The position numbers and the translations under genes are program-made. This document shows positions 24,268-32,576 of a DNA stretch of 64,000 nucleotides, piece after piece. Source of the DNA: Clostridiaceae bacterium. Its GTDB lineage: Bacteria; Bacillota; Clostridia; Lachnospirales; Lachnospiraceae. The stretch lies in the NCBI GenBank assembly GCA_910575585.1, contig CAJTGF010000003.1:17027-81026 (forward strand), read 5' to 3'. Position 1 is the first letter of the stretch. The number at the start of each line of letters is the position of its first letter. Below the pieces are notes generated by a model. That model had not been told where the DNA came from and did not search any database. It worked only from the letters and a program-made list of their open reading frames with translations.

Positions 24268-25829
24268 CGATAATCCCTGCAACACTAAATAAGTACAGCA
24301 AAACACCAATTAATGAACAAAAGAAACGGCTGGTAGCCGGGTATGGACGTGTTTCAACGGATGCTCTTGAGCAGCAGTCAAGCTATGAAGCTCAAGTTGA
24401 TTATTATACAGAGTACATAAACAGCCGAGAGGATTGGGAGTTTGTCGGGATGTATGCGGATGAAGGCATAACTGGGACAAGCACCAAAAAACGAAAAGGG
24501 TTCAATGACATGGTGCAGGATGCGCTTGATGGAAAGATCGACCTCATCATTACGAAATCAATTAGCCGCTTTGCACGGAACACGGTAGACTCCCTGGTAA
24601 CAGTAAGGAAGCTGAAGGAAAAGGGAGTAGAGATTTATTTTGAAAAGGAGAACATCTGGACGCTGGACAGCAAGGGGGAACTCCTTATCACCATCATGTC
24701 CTCGCTGGCACAGGAGGAGAGCCGTAGCATTTCTGAGAACACGACATGGGGCAAAAGGAAGAGCTTTGCAGACGGTAAGGTGAGCGTGTCATACAGCACA
24801 TTCCTTGGGTATGACCGGGGCGAAAATGGGGAATTCGTAATAAACGCCGAACAGGCAAAAGTGGTCGAGCTGATATACAAGCTCTTCATTGAGGGATATT
24901 CCACATACAAAATCGCACAGAGGCTGACCAGCATGGGGATTTCTACACCAATGAAAAAGAAAAAATGGTACCAGAGCACAGTCGCAAGCATACTCACTAA
25001 CGAGAAATACAAAGGGGATGCGCTTCTCCAGAAATACTACACGGAGGATTTCCTGACAAAGAAGCGGAAAAAGAATAATGGCGAGATACCGCAATATTAC
25101 GTGGAAGGCCACCATCCGGCAATCATATCGCCGGAGATATTTGAGCTGGTACAGGCAGAAATGCGGAGGCGCAAGAGAATGCAGGGGAAGTACAGCAGCG
25201 TGGGGATTTTTTCGTCAAAGATAAAATGTGGCGAGTGCGGTGCCTGGTACGGCCCCAAGACATGGCATTCCGCGGACAAGTATAGGAAGGTTGTCTACCT
25301 TTGTAATCACAAATATAGTGGTGGGAGGAAATGTACCACGCCACACCTTGCGGAAGAAGAAATCAAGAGTCTGTTTATCCGGGCCGTCAATAAGGTGTTC
25401 ACGGAAAAAGACGAGATGGTGGGGAATGTCAAGCTGATGATGCGAACGCTCTGCGACACATTGATCCTTGAAAGGGAACTTGAGGAACTGGAATCCGAGA
25501 TGGAAATGTTGGCGGGGATAATGGGGAATATCGTAGCAGAAAACGCAAGTGCAGCTATGGATCAGGAGGAATACCAGAAGCGGTATGATAGCCTGTATAT
25601 CAAATATGATGAAACAAGATCGCATCATAGCGAGGTGGTTGGGAAGATTGCTGACAAACAGGCACAGGCAGCGCAATTCCAGGACTTCATTTCAACGATG
25701 GTAAAGATGGACGGTGTATACGATTCTTTTGATGTTGGGCTATGGAGTAGCCTGATAGATTACGTGACAGTTTACTCAAAAGAGGATATCCGATTCACTT
25801 TCAAGGGCGGGATGGAGGTAATTATATAA
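24252..25829 (+). CDS. Large serine recombinase 2
   Basis: 525 residues from a GTG overlapping the first recombinase. Catalytic Ser is S35 in GYGRVS, followed by YADEGITGTSTKKRKGF and SISRFARNTVD. The recombinase domain contains AQRLTSMGISTP. A zinc ribbon (CGECGAWYGPKTW ... CNHKYSGGRKC) and a coiled coil (LERELEELESEMEML) follow; the C-terminal strand FTFKGGMEVII ends it. Adjacent paired recombinases of this kind occur in Tn/ICE elements of Clostridia. They lie about 1.7 kb from the element edge in comM. Confidence 0.92.
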   Translation: MAKKVTIIPATLNKYSKTPINEQKKRLVAGYGRVSTDALEQQSSYEAQVDYYTEYINSREDWEFVGMYADEGITGTSTKKRKGFNDMVQDALDGKIDLIITKSISRFARNTVDSLVTVRKLKEKGVEIYFEKENIWTLDSKGELLITIMSSLAQEESRSISENTTWGKRKSFADGKVSVSYSTFLGYDRGENGEFVINAEQAKVVELIYKLFIEGYSTYKIAQRLTSMGISTPMKKKKWYQSTVASILTNEKYKGDALLQKYYTEDFLTKKRKKNNGEIPQYYVEGHHPAIISPEIFELVQAEMRRRKRMQGKYSSVGIFSSKIKCGECGAWYGPKTWHSADKYRKVVYLCNHKYSGGRKCTTPHLAEEEIKSLFIRAVNKVFTEKDEMVGNVKLMMRTLCDTLILERELEELESEMEMLAGIMGNIVAENASAAMDQEEYQKRYDSLYIKYDETRSHHSEVVGKIADKQAQAAQFQDFISTMVKMDGVYDSFDVGLWSSLIDYVTVYSKEDIRFTFKGGMEVII

Positions 25830-25934
25830 GAAGGCGACACAGGCCGGGCTTGTCTCGGCTTTTCTAAGTAGTGTAAAGTTATTTTCGGAAAATGGAAGAT
25901 GGTGGAATCCGGAAATAGGAAAGGAACTGGCAGG

Positions 25935-25970
25935 TTGCAAATAAATCTGATGAATGTTATAATTATAACA
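25935..25970 (+). promoter_or_regulatory. Promoter with palindromic operator for the intact Rpn gene
   Basis: TTGCAA (25935-25940), 17 bases and TATAAT (25958-25963). The -10 box sits in a perfect 16-base palindrome, TGTTATAATTATAACA (25955-25970), 49 bases before the ATG at 26020. Confidence 0.5.
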
Positions 25971-26019
25971 CCAGTTTACAACTTTTGAAATTTCCTAAAA
26001 CCTGATAAAATGTAGTCTC

Positions 26020-26898
26020 ATGCAAAATGTAAAACGTGGTTACAAAGACAGCGTTTTCTGTGATTTATTCTCGGACAAGGAAAATGCCTTGTCACTATAC
26101 AACGCTCTCAATCACACAAGTTATACCAATGTAGAAGATCTGGAGATTGTGACCTTATCCGAAGTCATCTATATGCACCAGAAAAATGATGTTTCCATTC
26201 TGTTTCAGAATGAGATCACCCTCTGGGAGCATCAGAGTACTTTGAATTTTAATATGCCTTTGCGGGGACTCATTTATTTTGCCCACAATATTGACGGGCT
26301 CTTACAGTCCCGTGGGATCAATCTGTATGGAAAGAAGATGGTCAGGATCCCGGCACCCAGTTATTACGTGCTATACAATGGAAAAGAGGAAGGTCCGGAA
26401 ATGCAGGACTTAAAACTGTCTGATTCTTTCCTGACCCCCAGAGAAGGCTACGAATGGACTGCCCACATGATTAATATCAATGTAGGCCATAATCCGAAAA
26501 TACTGGAAAAATGTCCGCCACTAAAAGGATACGCTGCATTAGTAGCATATGTACGCGAATACCAGGAACAAAATCTAAGTCTTTCCGAGGCTGTGGACCA
26601 GGCTACACAGCGCTGCATCCAGGAAGGGTATCTGAAAGCATATCTGCTGAAAAAGAGATCGGAGGTGAAGCTGATGCTACTTACAGAATTCAACGAAGAG
26701 GCTTTTGTACAGACAATCAAAGAAGAAGGCCGCGAGGAAGGCCGCGAACAAGGCCGTGAACAAGGACGGTATCTGTCCCTGCAAAGCCTGGTAGAAAAGG
26801 CAGTTATGCCATTGGCTGAAGCCATGGATGTCCTTGGCTTCTCCAGCAGTGAGCGGGCCGGTTATGAGACATGGGTGAAGGCCAATAAAAACATCTGA
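26020..26898 (+). CDS. Rpn family nuclease/putative transposase
   Basis: A 292-residue intact member of the Rpn/PD-(D/E)XK family. The core has DVSILFQNEITLWEHQST, matching the D...E-x-Q-type active site region. KEEGREEGREQGREQG follows, and a C-terminal tail (EAMDVLGFSSSERAGY). Family members promote RecA-independent recombination and make DNA breaks. The promoter carries a palindrome, and a strong terminator follows. Only distantly similar to the amber-containing copy at 10593. Confidence 0.8.
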   Translation: MQNVKRGYKDSVFCDLFSDKENALSLYNALNHTSYTNVEDLEIVTLSEVIYMHQKNDVSILFQNEITLWEHQSTLNFNMPLRGLIYFAHNIDGLLQSRGINLYGKKMVRIPAPSYYVLYNGKEEGPEMQDLKLSDSFLTPREGYEWTAHMININVGHNPKILEKCPPLKGYAALVAYVREYQEQNLSLSEAVDQATQRCIQEGYLKAYLLKKRSEVKLMLLTEFNEEAFVQTIKEEGREEGREQGREQGRYLSLQSLVEKAVMPLAEAMDVLGFSSSERAGYETWVKANKNI

Positions 26899-26959
26899 TC
26901 TGTTTTACATTAATCCGGGAATACTCCTTACTAAAAATCAGTGTAATAATATCCAAAAA

Positions 26960-26996
26960 GAAGGCTCTTCGGCGGGTTACCGAAGGGCTTTTTTGT
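26960..26996 (+). terminator. Rho-independent terminator of the Rpn gene
   Basis: GGCTCTTCGG / CCGAAGGGCT stem with a 7-base loop, followed by TTTTTT. Confidence 0.8.
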
Positions 26997-26999
26997 GGG

Positions 27000-27482
27000 A
27001 GTGCAGGTACTTTGTGTCCAACTGTTCTATATTCTATGATTTCACATTTTCATCGCATAATTTCCCAATAATCTTCAAAATCACCTGATAATCTTTTCCC
27101 ATAAGGCTGAAGCAGAAATCTTTTCCCGGCGGTCTGTTTACGTTTTTCCTCATAACATGCTGGGCAACAAATTCCCGTGAGGCGTCGACTGAAACGCCGG
27201 AAACAGCTGCTCAGAATGGATGTCTGAAGTATACAGGAAAGTAGCAAAAAAAGAATATGGCTGTGACAGAGAGTTTTCGCTTGATGATGCTGTTAATGAA
27301 GTGCTAAGCTTCGATCCAGCTGTGGGAAAATTTAAAGAAGCAGGCTACGGCTATTCCTATGAGTAACAAAAAGTTTTCATAATTTATTTTGCACACGGTG
27401 CATAATCGTTAAGATATGCACCGTGTCTATCGTTACGGGAATCCCGTGTTTATGGTTGAATTGTATCAATATCACAGTGTCG
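27000..27482. other. Element edge with gene fragments
   Basis: A minus-strand frame near 27,050-27,200 has CPACYEEKRKQT and looks like a gene scrap. A 48-codon plus-strand frame (27220-27366, MSEVYRKVAKKEYGC ... GYGYSYE) lacks a ribosome site and looks like a gene end. An 11-bp inverted repeat ACACGGTGCAT / ATGCACCGTGT lies at 27393-27426. Homology to comM begins at about 27483, so the element boundary should be near 27,480. Confidence 0.4.
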
Positions 27483-27971
27483 ATGAACCCCTGCCCCTGC
27501 GGCCATTATCCGGACAGAAACCGATGCCGCTGTACCAGACAGCAGGTGCAGAATTATGTGGGGCGCATATCCAAGCCTATTTTGGACAGGATCGACATCT
27601 GCGCGGAGGCATCCCCGGTCAGCTTTGAGGAGCTTCGTGGCCAGGGCACCGGGGAGACCTCTTTCGATATCAGAAAGCGGGTGGAAAAAGCCAGAGCCGT
27701 CCAGAAAAAGCGGTTTGCAGGGACGGATATCCGTTATAACAGCCAGATGAGCGGCGGACACATCCGCAGCTTTTGCAGGCTGGAAAAAGAGGACGAACAG
27801 TTCTTTCAGAGGGTATACCGGAATATGAATTTAAGTGCAAGGGCATACACCAGGATCCTGAAAGTGGCCAGGACCATAGCGGATCTGGAAGGCTGGGAGA
27901 TGATCGCCCATGAACATCTGTGCGAATCCATCAGCTACCGGAGTCTGGAGGAAAAATATTGGAACAATTGA
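27483..27971 (+). pseudogene. comM: yifB/comM family ATPase, 3' part only
   Basis: The frame matches the C-terminal third of the Mg-chelatase-like ATPase YifB/ComM: NPCPCGHYPD, CRCT, GRISKPILDRIDIC, YNSQMSG, LSARAYTRILKVARTIADLEG and a final YRSLEEKYW. The AAA+ Walker A and B parts that should precede NPCPCG are missing. The sequence just before it (WLNCINITVS) is unrelated. The 5' part should lie beyond the far end of the element. ComM is a helicase that acts in transformation and recombination; here it is presumably inactive while the element is inserted. dprA follows, as in many Firmicutes. Confidence 0.8.
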
Positions 27972-29191
27972 CATTTGAAGATCTGGCGCCAGGCTTTCGG
28001 CCAGAGCCATGGACGGCAGAGAGAGCTGCCTTGGTATCTGGGAAAGAGGACGCGGATTGCAGCAGGCAAACGGAGAGGACAGCGGGCTGGAAGGGGACAA
28101 AGAGAGAACGGCAGTACCTTTACTGGCTGTCACAGACGCCGGCCATAGGAGCCGTGACCATAAAGCGGCTCTGGGACAGATACGGGTCCTTTGAGACCAT
28201 ATATAATATGGAAGAAACAGCGCTGGCTGACCAGGGATTTTTAAAACAGGCCCAGGCGGCGGAGTATGGAAGATGGAAGAATTGTCTTGGCAGATGCATA
28301 GAAGCGTACGAAAGGCTGCAGGAAAAGGGCATCGATTTTGTCACGTTCCTGGATGACCAGTATCCAAAGCGGCTGGAGCCGCTGTATGGCAGCCCGGCAG
28401 TGCTTTACAAAAGGGGGCGGTTTCCTCATGAGGACAGACCTACGGCAGCCATCATAGGGGCCAGGGACTGCAGCTGTTACGGCAGGGAGACGGCGCGGCA
28501 GCTGGGAGAGATCCTGGCAGAGGCGGGGATCCAGGTGATCAGCGGCATGGCCCTGGGGATTGACGGGGCAGGACACAGCGGATGCCTTAAGGGCGGCGGA
28601 GACACTTACGCGGTGCTGGGATGCGGTGTGGACATCTGTTATCCCAGGAGTCATTTTTCCATGTACATGGAGATCCCGAAAAAAGGGGGCATACTTTCCG
28701 AGTTCGCTCCTGGCCAGGCCCCGAAAGCAGGCAATTTTCCGGCGCGCAACCGGATCATCAGCGGTTTGGCGGACGGGATCATTGTGGTGGAGGCAAGGGA
28801 GAAAAGCGGTTCTCTGATCACGGTGGACTGGGGGTTGGAGCAGGGAAAAGAGATCTTTGCGGTGCCGGGGCGCAGTTCGGACTGCTTAAGCAGAGGCTGC
28901 AACCGCCTGATTCAGCAGGGAGCGGGGATCGTCACCTGCCCCGAAGATATCCTGGATTTTTTTCACATCCCCGAAAGGAAAAGAGGGGGAGTTGATGAAA
29001 AAAAGAAGAACGGACTTGCCAAGAAGGAAAAAATGGTGTATAGTTGCTTAGATTTACAACCTAAATATATTGACAGGATTGTAGAAGACAGCGGCCTGTC
29101 CCTGGGAGAGTGTCTGACACTGCTCCTGGAACTGGAACTTGGGGGACATATTATTCAGACAACAGGTCACTATTACGCAAAAAAGCTGTAA
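27959..29191 (+). CDS. dprA: DNA-processing protein DprA
   Basis: 410 residues from a TTG at 27959, 7 bases after GGAGG, overlapping the comM stop by 13 bases. The N-terminal helical domain includes QTPAIGAVTIKRLWDRYGS. A Rossmann-like core follows: AIIGARDCSCYGRETAR, ISGMALGIDGAGHSGCL, YAVLGCGVDICYPRSH, NRIISGLADGIIVVEAREKSGSLITVDWGLEQGKEIFAVPG. A C-terminal winged helix precedes KKL. DprA loads RecA onto incoming single-stranded DNA. If the promoter lay upstream of comM, the insertion would change dprA expression. Confidence 0.93.
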   Translation: MEQLTFEDLAPGFRPEPWTAERAALVSGKEDADCSRQTERTAGWKGTKRERQYLYWLSQTPAIGAVTIKRLWDRYGSFETIYNMEETALADQGFLKQAQAAEYGRWKNCLGRCIEAYERLQEKGIDFVTFLDDQYPKRLEPLYGSPAVLYKRGRFPHEDRPTAAIIGARDCSCYGRETARQLGEILAEAGIQVISGMALGIDGAGHSGCLKGGGDTYAVLGCGVDICYPRSHFSMYMEIPKKGGILSEFAPGQAPKAGNFPARNRIISGLADGIIVVEAREKSGSLITVDWGLEQGKEIFAVPGRSSDCLSRGCNRLIQQGAGIVTCPEDILDFFHIPERKRGGVDEKKKNGLAKKEKMVYSCLDLQPKYIDRIVEDSGLSLGECLTLLLELELGGHIIQTTGHYYAKKL

Positions 29192-29203
29192 AAAGGAGTC
29201 AAT

Positions 29204-31339
29204 ATGGCAAAGTATTTAGTAATTGTGGAGTCGCCGGCAAAAGTAAAGACCATCAAGAAATTTTTGGGAGCCAATTATGAGGTGGATGCCTCTAACGGCC
29301 ATGTGAGAGATCTGCCCAAAAGTCAGTTGGGGATCGACACAGCTAATGACTATGAACCAAAGTATATCACCATCAGGGGGAAAGGTGATATCCTGGCCAA
29401 ACTCCGCAAGGAAGTGAAAAAAGCCGACGTGGTCTATCTGGCCACGGACCCCGACCGCGAGGGGGAGGCCATTTCCTGGCATCTGATGAAAGCTTTGAAA
29501 CTGGATGAGGAAAGTGAGAAAAAGGACAAGAAGGTTTACAGGATCAGTTTTAACGAGATAACGAAAAACGCGGTGAAAACGTCGTTAAAGACGCCGAGGA
29601 AGCTGGATATGGACCTGGTGGACGCCCAGCAGACCAGAAGGATCTTAGACCGCATGGTTGGATACAGCATCAGCCCTCTTCTGTGGGAAAAGGTAAAGAG
29701 AGGCTTAAGCGCGGGCCGGGTGCAGTCCGTGGCTCTGCGGATGATCTGCGACAGGGAGGAGGAGATCAACGCTTTTATTCCGGAGGAGTACTGGAATCTG
29801 GAGGCAGATCTCTTTCAGGAGGGGAGCAAAAAGCCTCTCACCGCAAAATTCCATGGTACAAAGAAGGGAAAAGTCGTCATCCATAAAAAGGAGGAGCTGG
29901 ATGAGATCTTAAAGGATCTGGATCAGGCGTCCTATGTGGTCAGCGAGGTGAAGAACGGAGAGCGATTAAAAAAATCGCCGCTGCCCTTTACCACCAGCAC
30001 TCTGCAGCAGGAGGCGTCCAAGGCGCTGAACTTTTCCACCCAGAAGACCATGCGCCTGGCCCAGCAGCTTTACGAGGGCGTGGAGGTAAAGGGCCATGGA
30101 ACCGTGGGTCTTATTACGTATCTGCGTACCGACTCCACCAGGGTGGCGGAGGAGGCGGACGAGGCGGCCAGGACATACATTGAGGCCAACTACGGTCCTG
30201 CCTACGTGGCCAGCGAGGGAACATCGAAAAAAAGCGGCGGAAAGATCCAGGATGCCCATGAGGCCATCCGCCCCACGGATATCAGCCTTACGCCGGCAAA
30301 GGTAAAGGATTCCCTCCAGAGAGATTTGTTCCGTCTCTATCAGCTGATATGGAAGCGGTTTGCGGCCAGCCGGATGCAGCCGGCCAGATATGACACGGTC
30401 TCTGTTAAAGTGGAAGCCAGTAACCCTAACAGGCAGCAGACCGAGGACAATACTTACGAATTTACCCTGTCGGCCTCCAAGCTGGCTTTTGACGGGTTTA
30501 TGTCCGTGTATATCCAGGACGAGGAGAAAGAGCAGTCCAACGCCCTTTTGGGCAAGCTGGAGAAGGGCATGGGCCTGAAAATGGGAGAACTGCGCAGCAG
30601 CCAGCACTTCACCCAGCCGCCTTCCCATTACACGGAGGCATCGCTGGTGAAAGCCCTGGAGGAGCAGGGGATCGGACGGCCCAGCACCTACGCGCCTACC
30701 ATAACCACCATCATCGCCAGAAGATATGTGGCCAAGGAGAACAAAAATCTATACGTGACGGAGCTGGGGGAAGTGGTGAACCGGATCATGAAAGATAACT
30801 TTCCAAGCATCGTGGATCTGCAGTTTACGGCCAATATGGAATACCTTTTAGACCGGGTGGGAGAGGGCACGGTGGAGTGGAAGACCGTGGTGCGCAATTT
30901 CTATCCGGATCTGGACGAGGCGGTGAAGAAGGCCAAGAAGGAACTGGAGAGCGTTTCCATCGCCGATGAAGTTTCCGACGAGATCTGTGACCAGTGCGGA
31001 AGGAATATGGTGATCAAATACGGCCCTCACGGCAAGTTTCTGGCCTGCCCCGGATTTCCGGACTGTAAAAATACGAAGCCTTATTTTGAAAAAACAGGAG
31101 TACCCTGTCCAAAGTGCGGCAAAGAAGTGGTAGTCAAAAAGACCAAAAAGGGCAGGCGGTACTACGGATGCGAGGATAATCCCCAGTGTGATTTCATGTC
31201 CTGGCAGAAGCCGTCAAAGCAGTCCTGCCCTGAGTGCGGCAGCTACATGGTGGAAAAGGGGCAGAAACTTTTATGCAGTAATGAACAATGCGGCTACTCG
31301 GTCAAAATGAAAAAAGAAGAGGACCGGGGCGAAGCTTGA
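29204..31339 (+). CDS. topA: DNA topoisomerase I
   Basis: 711 residues, start after AAAAGGAG. A Toprim domain (YLVIVESPAKVKTIKKFLG, ATDPDREGEAISW) is followed by the active-site Tyr in TYLRTDSTR (~residue 305). Other signatures include RRILDRMVGY, HEAIRPTD and GIGRPSTYAPTI. Three C-terminal zinc-ribbon units follow (CDQCGRNM, CPKCGKEV, CPECGSYM). It relaxes negative supercoils. Only 12 bases separate it from dprA, so they are likely one transcript. Confidence 0.96.
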   Translation: MAKYLVIVESPAKVKTIKKFLGANYEVDASNGHVRDLPKSQLGIDTANDYEPKYITIRGKGDILAKLRKEVKKADVVYLATDPDREGEAISWHLMKALKLDEESEKKDKKVYRISFNEITKNAVKTSLKTPRKLDMDLVDAQQTRRILDRMVGYSISPLLWEKVKRGLSAGRVQSVALRMICDREEEINAFIPEEYWNLEADLFQEGSKKPLTAKFHGTKKGKVVIHKKEELDEILKDLDQASYVVSEVKNGERLKKSPLPFTTSTLQQEASKALNFSTQKTMRLAQQLYEGVEVKGHGTVGLITYLRTDSTRVAEEADEAARTYIEANYGPAYVASEGTSKKSGGKIQDAHEAIRPTDISLTPAKVKDSLQRDLFRLYQLIWKRFAASRMQPARYDTVSVKVEASNPNRQQTEDNTYEFTLSASKLAFDGFMSVYIQDEEKEQSNALLGKLEKGMGLKMGELRSSQHFTQPPSHYTEASLVKALEEQGIGRPSTYAPTITTIIARRYVAKENKNLYVTELGEVVNRIMKDNFPSIVDLQFTANMEYLLDRVGEGTVEWKTVVRNFYPDLDEAVKKAKKELESVSIADEVSDEICDQCGRNMVIKYGPHGKFLACPGFPDCKNTKPYFEKTGVPCPKCGKEVVVKKTKKGRRYYGCEDNPQCDFMSWQKPSKQSCPECGSYMVEKGQKLLCSNEQCGYSVKMKKEEDRGEA

Positions 31340-31382
31340 AAAAGTACCGGGAATTTACCGGGATTCAAGTCTGTCAAGATGG

Positions 31383-31409
31383 AATAATTTGAAAAATAAT
31401 TCGAAAATT
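31383..31409 (+). promoter_or_regulatory. Overlapping CodY-box-like sites
   Basis: AATAATTTGAAAAAT (31383-31397) and AATAATTCGAAAATT (31395-31409) each match 11 of 15 bases of the CodY motif AATTTTCWGAAAATT. They lie just upstream of the codY promoter -35 box. Autoregulation is inferred. Confidence 0.35.
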
Positions 31410-31420
31410 TCCGATAAGTG

Positions 31421-31449
31421 TTGTTATTTTCCAACATATATGATACAAT
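31421..31449 (+). promoter_or_regulatory. Promoter of codY
   Basis: TTGTTA (31421-31426), 17 bases, TACAAT (31444-31449), 60 bases before the start. Confidence 0.55.
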
Positions 31450-31508
31450 TTTCCTATTACTAGGAGTTTTAAGCTCTTTTTTGCGAGCAAGAAGGAGGAT
31501 TGTAAAAA

Positions 31509-32291
31509 ATGAGTGTTCAGTTGCTGGATAAAACGAGAAAAATTGGAAAATTGCTGCACAACAACAACTCCAATAAAGTCGTGTTTAATGATATCTGTCA
31601 GGTATTGAGCGAGATCCTGGATTCCAACATCCTGGTCATCAGCAAAAAGGGAAAGGTTCTGGGGATCAGCGTCTGGCCCGGGGTGGACGAGATTGAGGAG
31701 CTGATCGACGACCAGCTGGGAGGTTTCGTGGACAAGATGCTCAACGAGCGCCTTTTGAGCATCTTGTCCACCAAGGAGAACGTGAACCTGGCCACCCTGG
31801 GATTTGCGGAGGAGAACGTGAAAAAGTATCAGGCCATCATCACGCCCATCGACATTGCGGGAGAGCGGCTGGGTACCTTATTCATCTACAAGATGGACAG
31901 CCAGTACGATATTGATGATATCATCTTAAGCGAGTACGGCACCACGGTGGTGGGGCTGGAGATGATGCGTTCGGTCAATGAGGAGAGCGCGGAAGAGAGC
32001 AGGAAGATCCAGATCGTAAAGTCGGCTATCAGCACCCTGTCCTTTTCGGAGCTGGAGGCCATCACCCATATTTTTGAGGAGCTGGAAGGCAATGAGGGGA
32101 TCTTGGTGGCCAGCAAGATCGCGGACCGGGTAGGCATTACCCGCTCGGTGATCGTCAACGCCCTTAGGAAGTTTGAGAGCGCGGGAGTCATTGAGTCCCG
32201 GTCATCAGGCATGAAAGGGACCTACATCAAAGTGCTCAATGATGTTGTGTTTGACGAGCTGCGGCAGCTGAAAAATGCAAGCCACGGATAA
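31509..32291 (+). CDS. codY: GTP- and branched-chain-amino-acid-sensing repressor CodY
   Basis: 260 residues, the usual length, with AAGGAGG before the start. The N-terminal GAF domain (LLDKTRKIGKLL ... VLGISVWPGVDEIEELI ... ERLGTLFIYK) binds branched-chain amino acids. The winged helix at the C-terminus has the highly conserved ASKIADRVGITRSVIVNALRK and ESAGVIESRSSGMKGTY. It represses amino-acid and nutrient-limitation genes when GTP and Ile/Leu/Val are high. Its own promoter has CodY-box-like sequences, and a terminator follows. Confidence 0.97.
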   Translation: MSVQLLDKTRKIGKLLHNNNSNKVVFNDICQVLSEILDSNILVISKKGKVLGISVWPGVDEIEELIDDQLGGFVDKMLNERLLSILSTKENVNLATLGFAEENVKKYQAIITPIDIAGERLGTLFIYKMDSQYDIDDIILSEYGTTVVGLEMMRSVNEESAEESRKIQIVKSAISTLSFSELEAITHIFEELEGNEGILVASKIADRVGITRSVIVNALRKFESAGVIESRSSGMKGTYIKVLNDVVFDELRQLKNASHG

Positions 32292-32329
32292 AGGCGCCGT
32301 CAAAAACAGGAGGGCAGAGGACAGACAGG

Positions 32330-32361
32330 GAAGGGTTCGAAAGATCGGGCTCTTCTTTTTT
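32330..32361 (+). terminator. Rho-independent terminator after codY
   Basis: GAAGGGTTCG pairs with CGGGCTCTTC (three G-U pairs), 6-base loop, then TTTTTT. Confidence 0.65.
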
Positions 32362-32482
32362 GTTAGAGGGGACGGATGCCTTGTAAGGAAGAATCTTGCA
32401 GCCTTAACAAAGGATCAACAGGAAATTTGGATAAAATACCATCAATTTTTGGCGTATTTTTGTGATGTTTGGATTTTTGTAA

Positions 32483-32511
32483 TTGTAGAGAACCGTAATT
32501 TATGGTATACT
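32483..32511 (+). promoter_or_regulatory. Promoter of the rnf operon
   Basis: TTGTAG (32483-32488), 17 bases, TATACT (32506-32511), 65 bases upstream of rnfC. Confidence 0.55.
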
Positions 32512-32576
32512 TGACAGGATGGCAATACAATCGTTTTGTCAAGGTTTTCGAAAATGTATAGAAAGAGGGTAGTGAG

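Noticed and set aside
27050-27247. Minus-strand 65-codon frame with CPACYEEK
   Set aside because: Too short, no start signals; treated as a gene scrap at the element edge.
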